Origin: Morganella psychrotolerans
GTDB taxonomy: Bacteria > Pseudomonadota > Gammaproteobacteria > Enterobacterales > Enterobacteriaceae
Direction: 5' to 3'
NCBI RefSeq assembly: GCF_001676055.1
Contig: NZ_LZEX01000023.1
Span: 62,001 to 126,000, forward strand
DNA: 64,000 bases
This document shows positions 35,942 to 44,192 of the stretch, one piece after another (the first letter of the stretch is position 1; the number at the start of each line of letters is the position of its first letter). The position numbers and the translations under genes are program-made. Under the pieces are notes generated by a model. It saw nothing but the letters and a program-made list of their open reading frames with translations, was not told where the DNA came from and ran no database searches.

Positions 35942-36282
35942 GTTTCCTCCAAATGCGCTTTATACTCTGTCTCAGCCTCTTTTATCAGCTTCTTATAGAA
36001 GCGTTTTTCATTCTGACCTTTTTTATTTCCTGCACATAAAATAACTGCTCTGCGGATAGGATCGAAAGCAAAACAGATCCTTACCGGGTGCCCGGAAACC
36101 TGTATTCTGAGCTCTTTTATGTTGCAATAGCAGGAGCCGGTTAGTGTATCAACCAGCGGACGACCAAGATGAGGTCCGTCTTCTCTCAGAATACAAAGGA
36201 TAGCTAATATTTCTTCCTGTACGGCATTCGGCTGTATTTCAAACCAGTTATCGAAATGCACTCTCGTTATGATAGACCACAT
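35929..36282 (-). CDS. HigB/RelE-type toxin
   Basis: A 117-residue RelE-superfamily mRNA interferase of the HigB/Gp49-like group. It starts MWSIITRVHFDNWFEIQ (ATG at 36282; an ATG four codons earlier is possible). The family block HLGRPLVDTLTGSCYCNIKE precedes LRIQVSGHPVRICFAFDP, AVILCAGNKKGQNEKRFYKK and the C-terminal AETEYKAHLEE. The gene appears intact while the overlapping antitoxin is frameshifted, which is unusual for a toxic protein. Two similar palindromes lie just upstream. Confidence 0.85.
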   Translation of the reverse strand: MWSIITRVHFDNWFEIQPNAVQEEILAILCILREDGPHLGRPLVDTLTGSCYCNIKELRIQVSGHPVRICFAFDPIRRAVILCAGNKKGQNEKRFYKKLIKEAETEYKAHLEETCQR

Positions 36283-36292
36283 CGGAGAAGCC

Positions 36293-36329
36293 ATAACCTC
36301 TGAGTTATATATTATAACCCTGAGGTTAT
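36293..36329. promoter_or_regulatory. Paired palindromic operators of the toxin-antitoxin module
   Basis: ATAACCTCTGAGTTAT (36293-36308) and ATAACCCTGAGGTTAT (36314-36329) are two related 16-bp palindromes, the second nearly perfect. They abut the toxin start on the minus strand. They are the expected autoregulatory sites bound by antitoxin or complex. Confidence 0.7.
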
Positions 36330-36466
36330 AAAATGAGTATCAAAAATAAATCTGATTAACTAACATTATTAATTAATCTAATTTATTAACAATGAGTTAG
36401 GTTTCTATTTTAGATTTATTATTTTGGTGAAGCTATACCGGAAAACGTAGTCAGAGGTGGATTTTA

Positions 36467-36514
36467 ACTATCGGGACAGCAAAAACAGAAGGGCGGCTGG
36501 TATGGGGATAAAAT
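36467..36514 (+). repeat. 48-bp direct repeat, copy 2 (displaced 3' end of NAD-kinase-like gene)
   Basis: A second copy of the last codons and stop (TGGGGATAA) of the NAD-kinase-like gene, 892 bp downstream of copy 1. It is followed directly by a terminator, so this is probably the original gene end, separated from the gene by the inserted module. Confidence 0.85.
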
Positions 36515-36520
36515 AACAAG

Positions 36521-36546
36521 AGGGACTTTAATTACGTAAAGTCCCT
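36521..36546. terminator. Bidirectional terminator
   Basis: AGGGACTTTA (36521-36530) and TAAAGTCCCT (36537-36546) form a perfect 10-bp stem with loop ATTACG. AT-rich tails lie on both sides. It lies between the displaced NAD-kinase-like gene end and the convergent microcin-like gene. Confidence 0.85.
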
Positions 36547-36579
36547 TTATAAAAATAACAGATTAATACGGCATCAATA

Positions 36580-36801
36580 TTATTTACGGCTTGCTTTAGC
36601 CCATGATGAAATCAGGGAAACAGATTGATCTACGATAGTACCGATAGTTTCACCAAACTGTGAACCAATATCAGCACTCTGCTCTGTACCTCTGTAGTGG
36701 CCTACGATAGTACCAACACCGCGACCAATTAATGCACCTGCATCAGAATAGACACCGGCACCAGAAACCATATCAATTTCAATTACGCTTAATTGTTTCA
36801 T
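36580..36801 (-). CDS. Microcin-like peptide precursor 1 (double-glycine-type leader)
   Basis: A 73-residue peptide. Residues 1-15, MKQLSVIEIDMVSGA, match the leader of class II microcins and other bacteriocins exported by PCAT ABC transporters: a basic start, a Leu, Glu-Ile, Val-Ser-Gly-Ala. Cleavage after GA would leave about 58 residues, rich in Gly with GxxxG-like repeats (DAGALIGRGVGTIVGHY, IGSQFGETIGTIVDQ) and a basic tail. There is no cysteine. A paralogue lies 436 bp upstream on the same strand, with an identical AAGGATATAAA leader before the ATG. No transporter or immunity gene is recognisable nearby. It may be a bacteriocin or a signalling peptide. Confidence 0.7.
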   Translation of the reverse strand: MKQLSVIEIDMVSGAGVYSDAGALIGRGVGTIVGHYRGTEQSADIGSQFGETIGTIVDQSVSLISSWAKASRK

Positions 36802-37237
36802 TTTATATCCTTATTAAATTTCCATTATTAAAATACAGTACCCGCTATGTATCAGGTATATATTAACGCAACTGTTTTAAATCAATTCACAGAAGAGTAA
36901 GTTGCAAAAAATGCTAATCAGCATATATGAGGTTAAATAAAAGTAGATGCTTGTTTTTCATTTCTAACTTTAAGTATTAAAACCCATCATTAAATATACT
37001 ATCCTGGCGGTGATTAAGAATTCCATGTGTGATGACGATTGTATTTTTATAATAAAATCATGCTGATGTATAATTATATTTCATTAAGTAAAATGACGCG
37101 TGAAATAAATAATTAAGTTAAAGGTATTTAAGAAGAACTGATTACATCAGGAGGGAAATACGGAGAAGGGGCCGGTAATATCCGACCCCTGAGATAACAC
37201 GGTTATGGAACAAAGTATTTATAATACGCTGTGCATA
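36802..37237. other. AT-rich spacer between the two microcin-like genes
   Basis: About 436 bp with no convincing gene; the longest frames I could find are under 20 codons. A hairpin AGGGGCCGG / CCGACCCCT (37167-37190, one mismatch) lies 47 bp past the upstream peptide gene and may end its transcript. An immunity gene was looked for and not seen. Confidence 0.55.
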
Positions 37238-37462
37238 TTATTTTTTGATAGATTTAAACCATGAAGAAATCATAGAAATAGATTGGTCAACTGCAGTGCC
37301 GATAGTTTTACCAAAATCTAATCCAATCTGTGCGCTCTGCTGCTCAGTACCTTTGTAGTGACCAACAATACCACCGATAGCCTGACCAATTAATGTACCT
37401 GCATCAGAGAAAATACCTGCACCGGAAACTGCCTGAATTTCTGCTACGTTTAATTCTTTCAT
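37238..37462 (-). CDS. Microcin-like peptide precursor 2 (double-glycine-type leader)
   Basis: A 74-residue paralogue of the peptide encoded at 36580-36801. Leader MKELNVAEIQAVSGA, then a Gly-rich, Cys-free mature region (FSDAGTLIGQAIGGIVGHY, IGLDFGKTIGTAVDQ) ending SWFKSIKK. About 60 percent of positions agree between the two peptides by eye, with one extra Gln here after GTEQ. The pattern of leader plus Gly-rich amphipathic body is typical for pore-forming class II microcins or two-peptide bacteriocins. Ribosome site AAGGAT seven bases upstream. Confidence 0.7.
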   Translation of the reverse strand: MKELNVAEIQAVSGAGIFSDAGTLIGQAIGGIVGHYKGTEQQSAQIGLDFGKTIGTAVDQSISMISSWFKSIKK

Positions 37463-37629
37463 TTTATATCCTTATTAATTTTGTCCATTTTTAAGAGAAA
37501 TTGTTCTGTACGCACGCTGCATTACAGACAACACCTTATTGTCTGACTTAAAAAAATAACAAATCAATTGGTAAGAGTTGTTAATATAATAATAAGAAGA
37601 TTAAATACGTCACTGCCATATAATAAAAA

Positions 37630-37652
37630 AACCGGTGCTGAAAGGCACCGGT
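37630..37652 (-). terminator. Terminator after ghxP
   Basis: ACCGGTGC (37631-37638) and GCACCGGT (37645-37652) with loop TGAAAG, followed on the minus strand by TTTTTTTATTA. It ends the guaD-ghxP unit. Confidence 0.9.
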
Positions 37653-37676
37653 ATATATACATCACTCAGAATACGA

Positions 37677-39044
37677 TTAAATCGCCCAGCCACCCGCATA
37701 GAACGCGACTAACACAACAGCAATAATGACCGTACCTGCATTCAGCTTGCGCCACTCTTTGGCAACCAGACGCCCGATAACCAGGGTGACGTAACCCAGC
37801 ATGATCCCGGTAACAATATTACAGGTCAGCACGATAAAGACAGCGCACACAAGCCCGGACATGGCATCCACAGAGTCATCAAAATCCAGTTTTGATACAT
37901 TGCTCAGCATCAGCAGCCCGACATACATCAATGCCGGTGCGGTTGCATAAACCGGGATCAAATAAGACAGCGGTGAGAAAAAGAGAATAAGCAGGAACAA
38001 TACGCCGACAGTGACGGCAGTCAGTCCGGTTTTCCCGCCCGCCGCCGTACCGGCAGCAGATTCGATATAAACTGCCGCAGGCGATGCCCCGACACAGCCT
38101 GAGACAATGGAGCTGACGGAGTCCACTGTCAGCGCTTTGCCGCCATTGATAATCTGATTATCTTCATCCAGCAGATTTGCCTGACCGGCAACCGCGCGGA
38201 TAGTCCCGGTGGCATCGAAGACGGCGGTCATCACCAGCGCAAGAACACTCGGCAGAACGACAGGCTGTAATGCACCCATAATATCCATACTGAATATCAA
38301 GGAATTACCATTGTCATCATTCAGCGATGGCATCGCAATCAAACCCTGATAGGTAACATTCGGGTCGACTATCAGACCAATAACGGAGATCCCGACGATA
38401 ACCAGCAGGATCCCGCCGGGAACGTGCATTTTTTCAAGGCTGACAATCATTGCCAGCCCGATCAGCGCCATGGCAACCGGGAAAGAGGTAAATGCACCCA
38501 TTGCGACCGGCAGACCTTCCAGCGGGTTTTTGATAACCAGTCCGACGCCGTTTGCTGCGATCAGCAGCAGGAACAAGCCAATCCCTATCCCGGTGCCGTT
38601 TGCTATTCCCATCGGGAGATTACGCAGTATCCATTTTCGCACACCGGTGACAGAAATCAGGGTAAAAATAACCCCCATCAAAAACACAGCGCCGAGAGCG
38701 ACCGGGATACTGATATGCTGACCAAGCACCAGACTGAAGGCGGTAAAAGCGGTGAGGGAAATTGCACAGCCGATTGCCATCGGCAGATTTGCCCACAGCC
38801 CCATCATGATGGAACCGATACTGGCGACGAGACAGGTGGCGACAAAAATAGCACCCGGCGGGAAACCGGCTTTACCGAGCATGGAAGGTACGACGATGAC
38901 AGAATAGACCATGGCGAGGAACGTGGTCACGCCTGCCAGGATCTCCCGCTTGACACTGCTGCCGCGGGAGGAAATTTTAAAGTATGTATCAAGTGCGCCT
39001 TTAGCGGCGGCACCTGAACTATCCGGTGTTGTATTATCAGACAT
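37677..39044 (-). CDS. ghxP: Guanine/hypoxanthine permease (NCS2, GhxP-like)
   Basis: A 455-residue NCS2-family purine permease with 12-14 hydrophobic segments. Its sequence follows the GhxP branch rather than the AdeP branch. Examples are [60 protein letters not shown] and [20 protein letters not shown], the last two being the substrate-site regions. It sits 61 bp downstream of guanine deaminase, so guanine import and deamination are linked. The substrate is inferred from homology and context. Confidence 0.88.
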   Translation of the reverse strand: MSDNTTPDSSGAAAKGALDTYFKISSRGSSVKREILAGVTTFLAMVYSVIVVPSMLGKAGFPPGAIFVATCLVASIGSIMMGLWANLPMAIGCAISLTAFTAFSLVLGQHISIPVALGAVFLMGVIFTLISVTGVRKWILRNLPMGIANGTGIGIGLFLLLIAANGVGLVIKNPLEGLPVAMGAFTSFPVAMALIGLAMIVSLEKMHVPGGILLVIVGISVIGLIVDPNVTYQGLIAMPSLNDDNGNSLIFSMDIMGALQPVVLPSVLALVMTAVFDATGTIRAVAGQANLLDEDNQIINGGKALTVDSVSSIVSGCVGASPAAVYIESAAGTAAGGKTGLTAVTVGVLFLLILFFSPLSYLIPVYATAPALMYVGLLMLSNVSKLDFDDSVDAMSGLVCAVFIVLTCNIVTGIMLGYVTLVIGRLVAKEWRKLNAGTVIIAVVLVAFYAGGWAI

Positions 39045-39105
39045 AATTGCAGACCCCGAGAATGAAATGAAAAAAATGTTTTTTTATTCACTACGCCGGT
39101 GTGCG

Positions 39106-40422
39106 TCAGGTCCGTTCATAGACCAGGCGTCCATCGATATAAGTCCGGTAAATCGTGCGGTCATCACCAAGCGCAATCAGCACAAATAGTTTTTCCGCCA
39201 GCGTGCGGGAGTTGTCATAACGCAACTGCTGGAGCGGGGTCGCGGTCGGTTCCAATACCACAAAGTCGGCTTCTTTGCCGATATCAAAGTTACCAATGCA
39301 GTTATCCAGTCCCAGTGAATGCGCGCCGCCGAGAGTGGCGAGGTAAAAGGCTTCAAAGGCGGATAAACAGGTTTTCTGCAACTGCATCACTTTGTATGCT
39401 TCACTCAGTGTTTGCAGCATATTGAAGGTCGTTCCGGCACCGACATCGGTACCAATCCCGACTTTTACTTTTTTGGCGAGTGCTTTTTTCAGATTAAACA
39501 AGCCACTGCCGAGATACAGGTTTGAAGTCGGGCAGAATGCCACGGAAGAGCCGGTATCGTGCAGGCAATCCCACTCTTCTTCCTCAAGATGGATACAGTG
39601 GGCAAACACACTGCGCTCACCGGTTAAACCATAATGGTGATAAACATCCAGATAGTTTTTACTGTCCGGATAGAGCTCTTTCACCCAGGCGATTTCATCT
39701 TTGTTTTCATTCAGATGCGTATGTACCCAGGTATCCGGATACTCTTTACGCAGGCGCTGACAGACAGCAAGCTGTTCCGGGCTGGACGTCGGGGCAAAGC
39801 GCGGGGTGATGGCATAGAGCAGACGTCCGTTTTTGTGCCAGCGTTCGATAAGCGTTTTGCACTCTTCATAACTGCTTTCCGGTGTATCGGTCAGGTAATC
39901 CGGCGCATTTCTGTCCATCATCACTTTACCGGTGATCAGCCGCATATTGAGCTGGCTTGCCGCATCAAACAGGGCATTGACGGATTCCGGGTGAACAGTA
40001 CTGAATACCAGCGCCGTGGTGGTACCGTTGCGTAACAGTTGTTTGATAAAAAATGCCGACATTTCCCGTGCGTAATCAATATCCTGATACAGTTTTTCAG
40101 TCGGGAAAACGTGCTTATTCAGCCACTCAAGCAGTTGTTCGCCGTGAGCGCCGATCATTTCACTCTGCGGATAGTGGACGTGGGTATCGATAAAGCCCGG
40201 TACGACCAGTTTTCCGGTGTAATCACGCACGCGGACGGTGTCAGGAATAAGGTGTTTTCCCTCTTCCCACTGACCGAACCATTCTATTTTTCCGTGGCGA
40301 AGAAGCATTAACCCGTCATCAATCAGGCGGACTGCGCCGGGTAAATCATCCATTGAGGTTACTACACGGGAGATATCGAGAAATTTCCCGCGTACCGCCT
40401 TGACGGTATGTTCCGAAGACAT
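39106..40422 (-). CDS. guaD: Guanine deaminase
   Basis: A 438-residue amidohydrolase that deaminates guanine to xanthine. The zinc-binding motif PGFIDTHVHYPQ lies near residue 75, with later ligands in WVHTHLNENKDE, SVFAHCIHLEEEEWD and VGIGTDVGAGTTFNML. AFEAFYLATLGGAHSLGLDN is also typical. Length matches E. coli GuaD. A strong terminator separates it from xdhD upstream, so guaD and ghxP form their own unit. Confidence 0.94.
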   Translation of the reverse strand: MSSEHTVKAVRGKFLDISRVVTSMDDLPGAVRLIDDGLMLLRHGKIEWFGQWEEGKHLIPDTVRVRDYTGKLVVPGFIDTHVHYPQSEMIGAHGEQLLEWLNKHVFPTEKLYQDIDYAREMSAFFIKQLLRNGTTTALVFSTVHPESVNALFDAASQLNMRLITGKVMMDRNAPDYLTDTPESSYEECKTLIERWHKNGRLLYAITPRFAPTSSPEQLAVCQRLRKEYPDTWVHTHLNENKDEIAWVKELYPDSKNYLDVYHHYGLTGERSVFAHCIHLEEEEWDCLHDTGSSVAFCPTSNLYLGSGLFNLKKALAKKVKVGIGTDVGAGTTFNMLQTLSEAYKVMQLQKTCLSAFEAFYLATLGGAHSLGLDNCIGNFDIGKEADFVVLEPTATPLQQLRYDNSRTLAEKLFVLIALGDDRTIYRTYIDGRLVYERT

Positions 40423-40446
40423 AGCTGACTCCTCTGCTTACAAAAA

Positions 40447-40470
40447 GCCCTCACCGGAACCGGTGAGGGC
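40447..40470 (-). terminator. Terminator between xdhD and guaD
   Basis: GCCCTCACCGG (40447-40457) and CCGGTGAGGGC (40460-40470) with a 2-base loop, followed on the minus strand by TTTTTG. It ends the ygfK-ssnA-ygfM-xdhD transcript. Confidence 0.88.
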
Positions 40471-40484
40471 GGGTGTTGGCCGGA

Positions 40485-43355
40485 TTACATTTTGCCCATG
40501 CCGCGCAGAATTTTTTCCGGAGTGAAGTGCCATTCACGCAGCCAGACACCACAGGCGTCATGGATAGCGGTGGCGATAGCAGGAGAAGCCCCGTTGACGG
40601 CAATTTCAGAGATGGATTTCGCGCCATACGGACCAACTTTATCGTCACTCGGTACCAGGAATGCGCGGAAGTCACGCGGGATATCCCCGATTTTTGGTGC
40701 GCCGTAGGTTTTCAGGTCGCGAGTCAGCGGTACGCCTTTCGCGTCGTAGCGGATCTCTTCTGACATACTGTGACCAATGGCACGCATGGATGCGCCGTAA
40801 ATCTGACCTAATGCCAGATCCGGGTTCACCGGGGTACCGCAGTCGAGCAGCGCATAGAATTTATCCAGACGAATTTCACCGGTACGGGTATTCACTGACA
40901 CTTCAGCAAAGTTTGCGCCATACGGGAAAGCAAAGTCCGGCGTGATATAACTGGCGTTCGCCACCAGCACACCAAACCCGGTTCCGCCTTCGGCGGCGTG
41001 CGCCAGATCCCCGAAAGAGATTTCCCCTTTCTTACCACGCACCACACCAGGCGCGGCAAGTGTGACATCTTCCACCGGTTCACCAAGCTGTGCCGCGCCG
41101 TGGAACAGGATTTTTTCACGCAGATTTTCAGCTGCCATTTTCGCCGCGTTACCGGAGAAGCAGGTACCGGATGACGCGTACGCGCCTTTATCAAACAGGG
41201 CGTGGTCGGTATCACCTGAAATGACATGGATATCATCAAGGTTGCAACGCAGCACTTCGGCGGTCAGTTTTTTCACAACAGTATCAAGCCCGGTCCCGAT
41301 ATCCGCCCCGCCTGAGTGGACGATAAAGGTACCGTCGGATTCCAGTTTCACCATACAGTTTGCCTGGTCGATATCCGGAATACCGGATTTCTGCATGATG
41401 ATGGCAACGCCGCGCCCGGTTTTCCAGTCGCCGTTCTGTTTGCGCGGGGAATCCCAGTTAATCAGTTCGCGGCCTTTTTTCAGGATAGGACCGAGGGCAC
41501 AGCTTGCTGCGCGCGGTACGGAGGTCGGCATTTTCCCTTCCCCGATAGCGCCGAGGATCTTCAGTTCCTGACCTTCATGCACACGGTTTGTTTCAATCAA
41601 ATCAAGCAGGTCGATATTCAGCTCTTTTGCCAGTTCTGCCAGGATCATAGTCAGCGCAAAGTTACCTTTTGGTGCGCCGTATCCCTGATAAGCCCCGGTC
41701 GGACAGATATTTGAGTAATAGGTGGTGACCTGAAAATCGACGTTATCACATGGATAAAGCGGCAGTGATAATGCAGGGCCGTTACTCGGTACAGTCAGTG
41801 AGTGGTTACCGTAAGGTCCTGTATTTGCCAGAAATTCCATATTGATGGCGGTGATTTTACCGTCTTTGGTGGCACCCAGCTTAATTTTCACTTTTGCAAC
41901 GTGGCGGCTGGTATTGGCGATAAACTCTTCTTCACGGGTGTAGCGGAAAGAGACTGCACGCCCGGTTACATAGGTTGCCCATGCGCAGACTTCTTCCAGC
42001 AGGATGTCCTGCTTGGAGCCGAAGCCGCCGCCGACACGCTCTTTGATAACATGGACTTTATTTTGTTTCAGACCAAGAATGCGCGCCACCTGGCGGCGTA
42101 AGTGCCACGGCACCTGAGTGGAAGCATGAATAACCAGACGGTCGCCGTTCATATAGGTATAACAGATGTGCGGCTCAGTCGGACACTGCTGAACCTGGCG
42201 GGATTCGTATGTGCGCTCCAGCACAACATCCGCTTCTTTAAAGCCCTTATCCAGATCGCCGATATGACCATGTACACCGGCAGCGATGTTTTTGCACGGT
42301 TTTGAGCCGATAGGGAAGTTAATCTGCATGTGCTCGCCGCGATCGGCCGCATTCTTGTTTTGTTCAGCCAGATCCGCCGGAGCGCCGTTGACATAAATAA
42401 CCGGCTCATCGTGCACCAGCGGTGCGCCGTCGGCTTTGGCTTCATCCACACTCAGCACATGTTTGAGGACTTCGTATTCCACACTGATCAGAGACAAGGC
42501 TTTCAGTGCAATCGCTTCATTTTCAGCGACAACAGCAGCAACCCGGTCACCGACGTGACGGACTTTTTTGCCGAACATGCGGCGGTCAAGCGGAGACGGC
42601 TCCGGTGCACTCTGTCCGCCCGGGGTGTAATAAATATCCGGACAGTTTTTATGTGTAATAACATGTACCACACCCGGCAGCGCTTCCGCTTTGCTGACAT
42701 CCAGATGCGTTATCAGCGCATGTGCGTGCGGGCTGCGCAGCATTTTTATCACACAGGTATTAGCCGGAATGCGATCTTCCACATAGCAGGGTTTTGCCTG
42801 CACCATGACGGCGGCATCGGTTTTTGGTGTGACTTTTCCGACGACAGTCAGGTCATCGCGGAAGTCCGGTGCGGTATCCGCTTTATAATGCGGATCTTTG
42901 CGGCGTTTGACCAGTAATTCGATAACCTGATAAAACTGCTGATAACCGGCATCTCGGCTGAATAAACCGGAAAGTGCATCATCAATTTGTGCGCGATTTG
43001 GCTCCGGAATGCGGTTGATAAGATCCGTCAGGATCAGGGCTGCGGCAGGATCGTTATAACCGGACTGGATCACACCGACATCCACCATGGCCTGCTGTAC
43101 ATCACTCAGTTCATTCCATTTGCCGAGGGATTCGGCGGTTTCGATTACCGACCCTTCCAGTTGGGCGGCGATCAGCAGTGAGGCATTAACAATATTGCCG
43201 TTGAGTAAAATGGCATCAGAGCCGGCAAAACCAAAGCCGTCATCACTGTTGCGCACGGAGTGCATTCCTAAACCAAACAGAATATCGCGGACATTTTCGC
43301 CCGGGATGCAATCAAGTGAATGCGGGGTGCCGTTAAGTATAAAATGGACGTTCAT
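40485..43355 (-). CDS. xdhD: XdhD, selenium-dependent molybdenum hydroxylase large subunit
   Basis: A 956-residue fused protein with the same length and layout as E. coli XdhD. Residues about 1-160 have the shape of a xanthine oxidase-type [2Fe-2S] domain. The cysteine motif is gone, though: the segment reads SVRNSDDGFGFAGSDAILLN. Residues about 175-956 are the molybdopterin domain, with ERVGGGFGSKQDILLEEVCA, GAYQGYGAPKGNFA and the active-site glutamate region KSISEIAVNGASPAIATA. It is thought to oxidise xanthine or a related purine using a labile selenium cofactor. It is the last gene after ygfK-ssnA-ygfM. Confidence 0.92.
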   Translation of the reverse strand: MNVHFILNGTPHSLDCIPGENVRDILFGLGMHSVRNSDDGFGFAGSDAILLNGNIVNASLLIAAQLEGSVIETAESLGKWNELSDVQQAMVDVGVIQSGYNDPAAALILTDLINRIPEPNRAQIDDALSGLFSRDAGYQQFYQVIELLVKRRKDPHYKADTAPDFRDDLTVVGKVTPKTDAAVMVQAKPCYVEDRIPANTCVIKMLRSPHAHALITHLDVSKAEALPGVVHVITHKNCPDIYYTPGGQSAPEPSPLDRRMFGKKVRHVGDRVAAVVAENEAIALKALSLISVEYEVLKHVLSVDEAKADGAPLVHDEPVIYVNGAPADLAEQNKNAADRGEHMQINFPIGSKPCKNIAAGVHGHIGDLDKGFKEADVVLERTYESRQVQQCPTEPHICYTYMNGDRLVIHASTQVPWHLRRQVARILGLKQNKVHVIKERVGGGFGSKQDILLEEVCAWATYVTGRAVSFRYTREEEFIANTSRHVAKVKIKLGATKDGKITAINMEFLANTGPYGNHSLTVPSNGPALSLPLYPCDNVDFQVTTYYSNICPTGAYQGYGAPKGNFALTMILAELAKELNIDLLDLIETNRVHEGQELKILGAIGEGKMPTSVPRAASCALGPILKKGRELINWDSPRKQNGDWKTGRGVAIIMQKSGIPDIDQANCMVKLESDGTFIVHSGGADIGTGLDTVVKKLTAEVLRCNLDDIHVISGDTDHALFDKGAYASSGTCFSGNAAKMAAENLREKILFHGAAQLGEPVEDVTLAAPGVVRGKKGEISFGDLAHAAEGGTGFGVLVANASYITPDFAFPYGANFAEVSVNTRTGEIRLDKFYALLDCGTPVNPDLALGQIYGASMRAIGHSMSEEIRYDAKGVPLTRDLKTYGAPKIGDIPRDFRAFLVPSDDKVGPYGAKSISEIAVNGASPAIATAIHDACGVWLREWHFTPEKILRGMGKM

Positions 43356-43358
43356 CTG

Positions 43359-44135
43359 TTATTTCTCCCCCATTTGCCGGCAGTCTGTCAGCAGGTCTGA
43401 TACTAAAATTCCGGTGATATAGCGTTTGTACTCTTCGCTGCCCGTCAGGTCAGCTTTCGGGTTTATTGCCTGACTGACCGCTTTTTCCAGCGCTTCGCCA
43501 CTGAGCTGTTTTGCTTCAATCTGTGGCAGACGGGCAATTGTGCAACCAACACCATCCACTGCAATTCGTTGCTCATTGTTGCCGGTCAGAGCGACGGCAG
43601 CGGTAACGACAGCCCAGCCGTCAGCGGTTTCGCGGACTGTCCGGGTCGCGCAACGGCGGAACGGATCCTGTAATACCAGGTGCGTGATCAGGCGCTCATC
43701 CGGTTTAGCGAGGTAGCTTTCCAGTGAAATAACATCATTGCTGTTAGCGAGTTGTACCTGTGCATCCAGCACCAGCAGAACCGGCAGCAGCGCATGCTCG
43801 CGCTGGCAGGCGGCAATTTCCCCGCCGATAGTTGCCTGGTTGCGGATATGGCGTGAATAAACAAAACCCAGTGCGTCATACAGCGCGCGCGGAATAAGCG
43901 GGCTTTCACGCAGTGCTTCCAGCGTAACAGTGGCACCAATACGCAGAATACCGTCCTGCCATTCGATGGTTTTCAGCGGCAGCAGAGACAGCGAAATCGC
44001 AATATTGCGACTGGTTTTTGTCAGTAAGGCATTCAGTTTACTGCCACCGGCAAGCCAGACTGCGCTGTCCTGAAAGCGGTTTTTCAGCTCGGTTGCCTGC
44101 GATAAAGTGGCAGGGCGGAAAAATTGTTCGATCAT
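43359..44135 (-). CDS. ygfM: YgfM, FAD-binding subunit of the molybdenum hydroxylase
   Basis: A 258-residue protein of the CO dehydrogenase/xanthine dehydrogenase flavoprotein family. MIEQFFRPATLSQATELKNR and VWLAGGSKLNALLTKTSRN form the FAD pyrophosphate region. SRHIRNQATIGGEIAACQRE is the second flavin-contact loop. It ends three bases before xdhD and would pass electrons from the molybdenum subunit. Confidence 0.9.
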   Translation of the reverse strand: MIEQFFRPATLSQATELKNRFQDSAVWLAGGSKLNALLTKTSRNIAISLSLLPLKTIEWQDGILRIGATVTLEALRESPLIPRALYDALGFVYSRHIRNQATIGGEIAACQREHALLPVLLVLDAQVQLANSNDVISLESYLAKPDERLITHLVLQDPFRRCATRTVRETADGWAVVTAAVALTGNNEQRIAVDGVGCTIARLPQIEAKQLSGEALEKAVSQAINPKADLTGSEEYKRYITGILVSDLLTDCRQMGEK

Positions 44136-44160
44136 GGGTTACCCCTACATTGCTCTTCAG

Positions 44161-44181
44161 GCCTGCGGTATCACCGCAGGC
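44161..44181 (-). promoter_or_regulatory. Hairpin between ssnA and ygfM
   Basis: GCCTGCGGT / ACCGCAGGC, a perfect 9-bp stem with loop ATC. No T-tract follows on the minus strand, so it is more likely an RNA-stability or attenuation element than a terminator. Confidence 0.5.
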
Positions 44182-44192
44182 CATGGTTTTAT

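Noticed and set aside
36802-37237. Immunity gene between the two microcin-like peptides
   Set aside because: Searched on both strands; only frames below 20 codons were found on the plus strand and none convincing on the minus strand.
38424-39017. Long plus-strand open frame opposite ghxP
   Set aside because: It is an antisense frame of a well-supported membrane transporter, with His/Gln/Asp-rich composition typical of a shadow.
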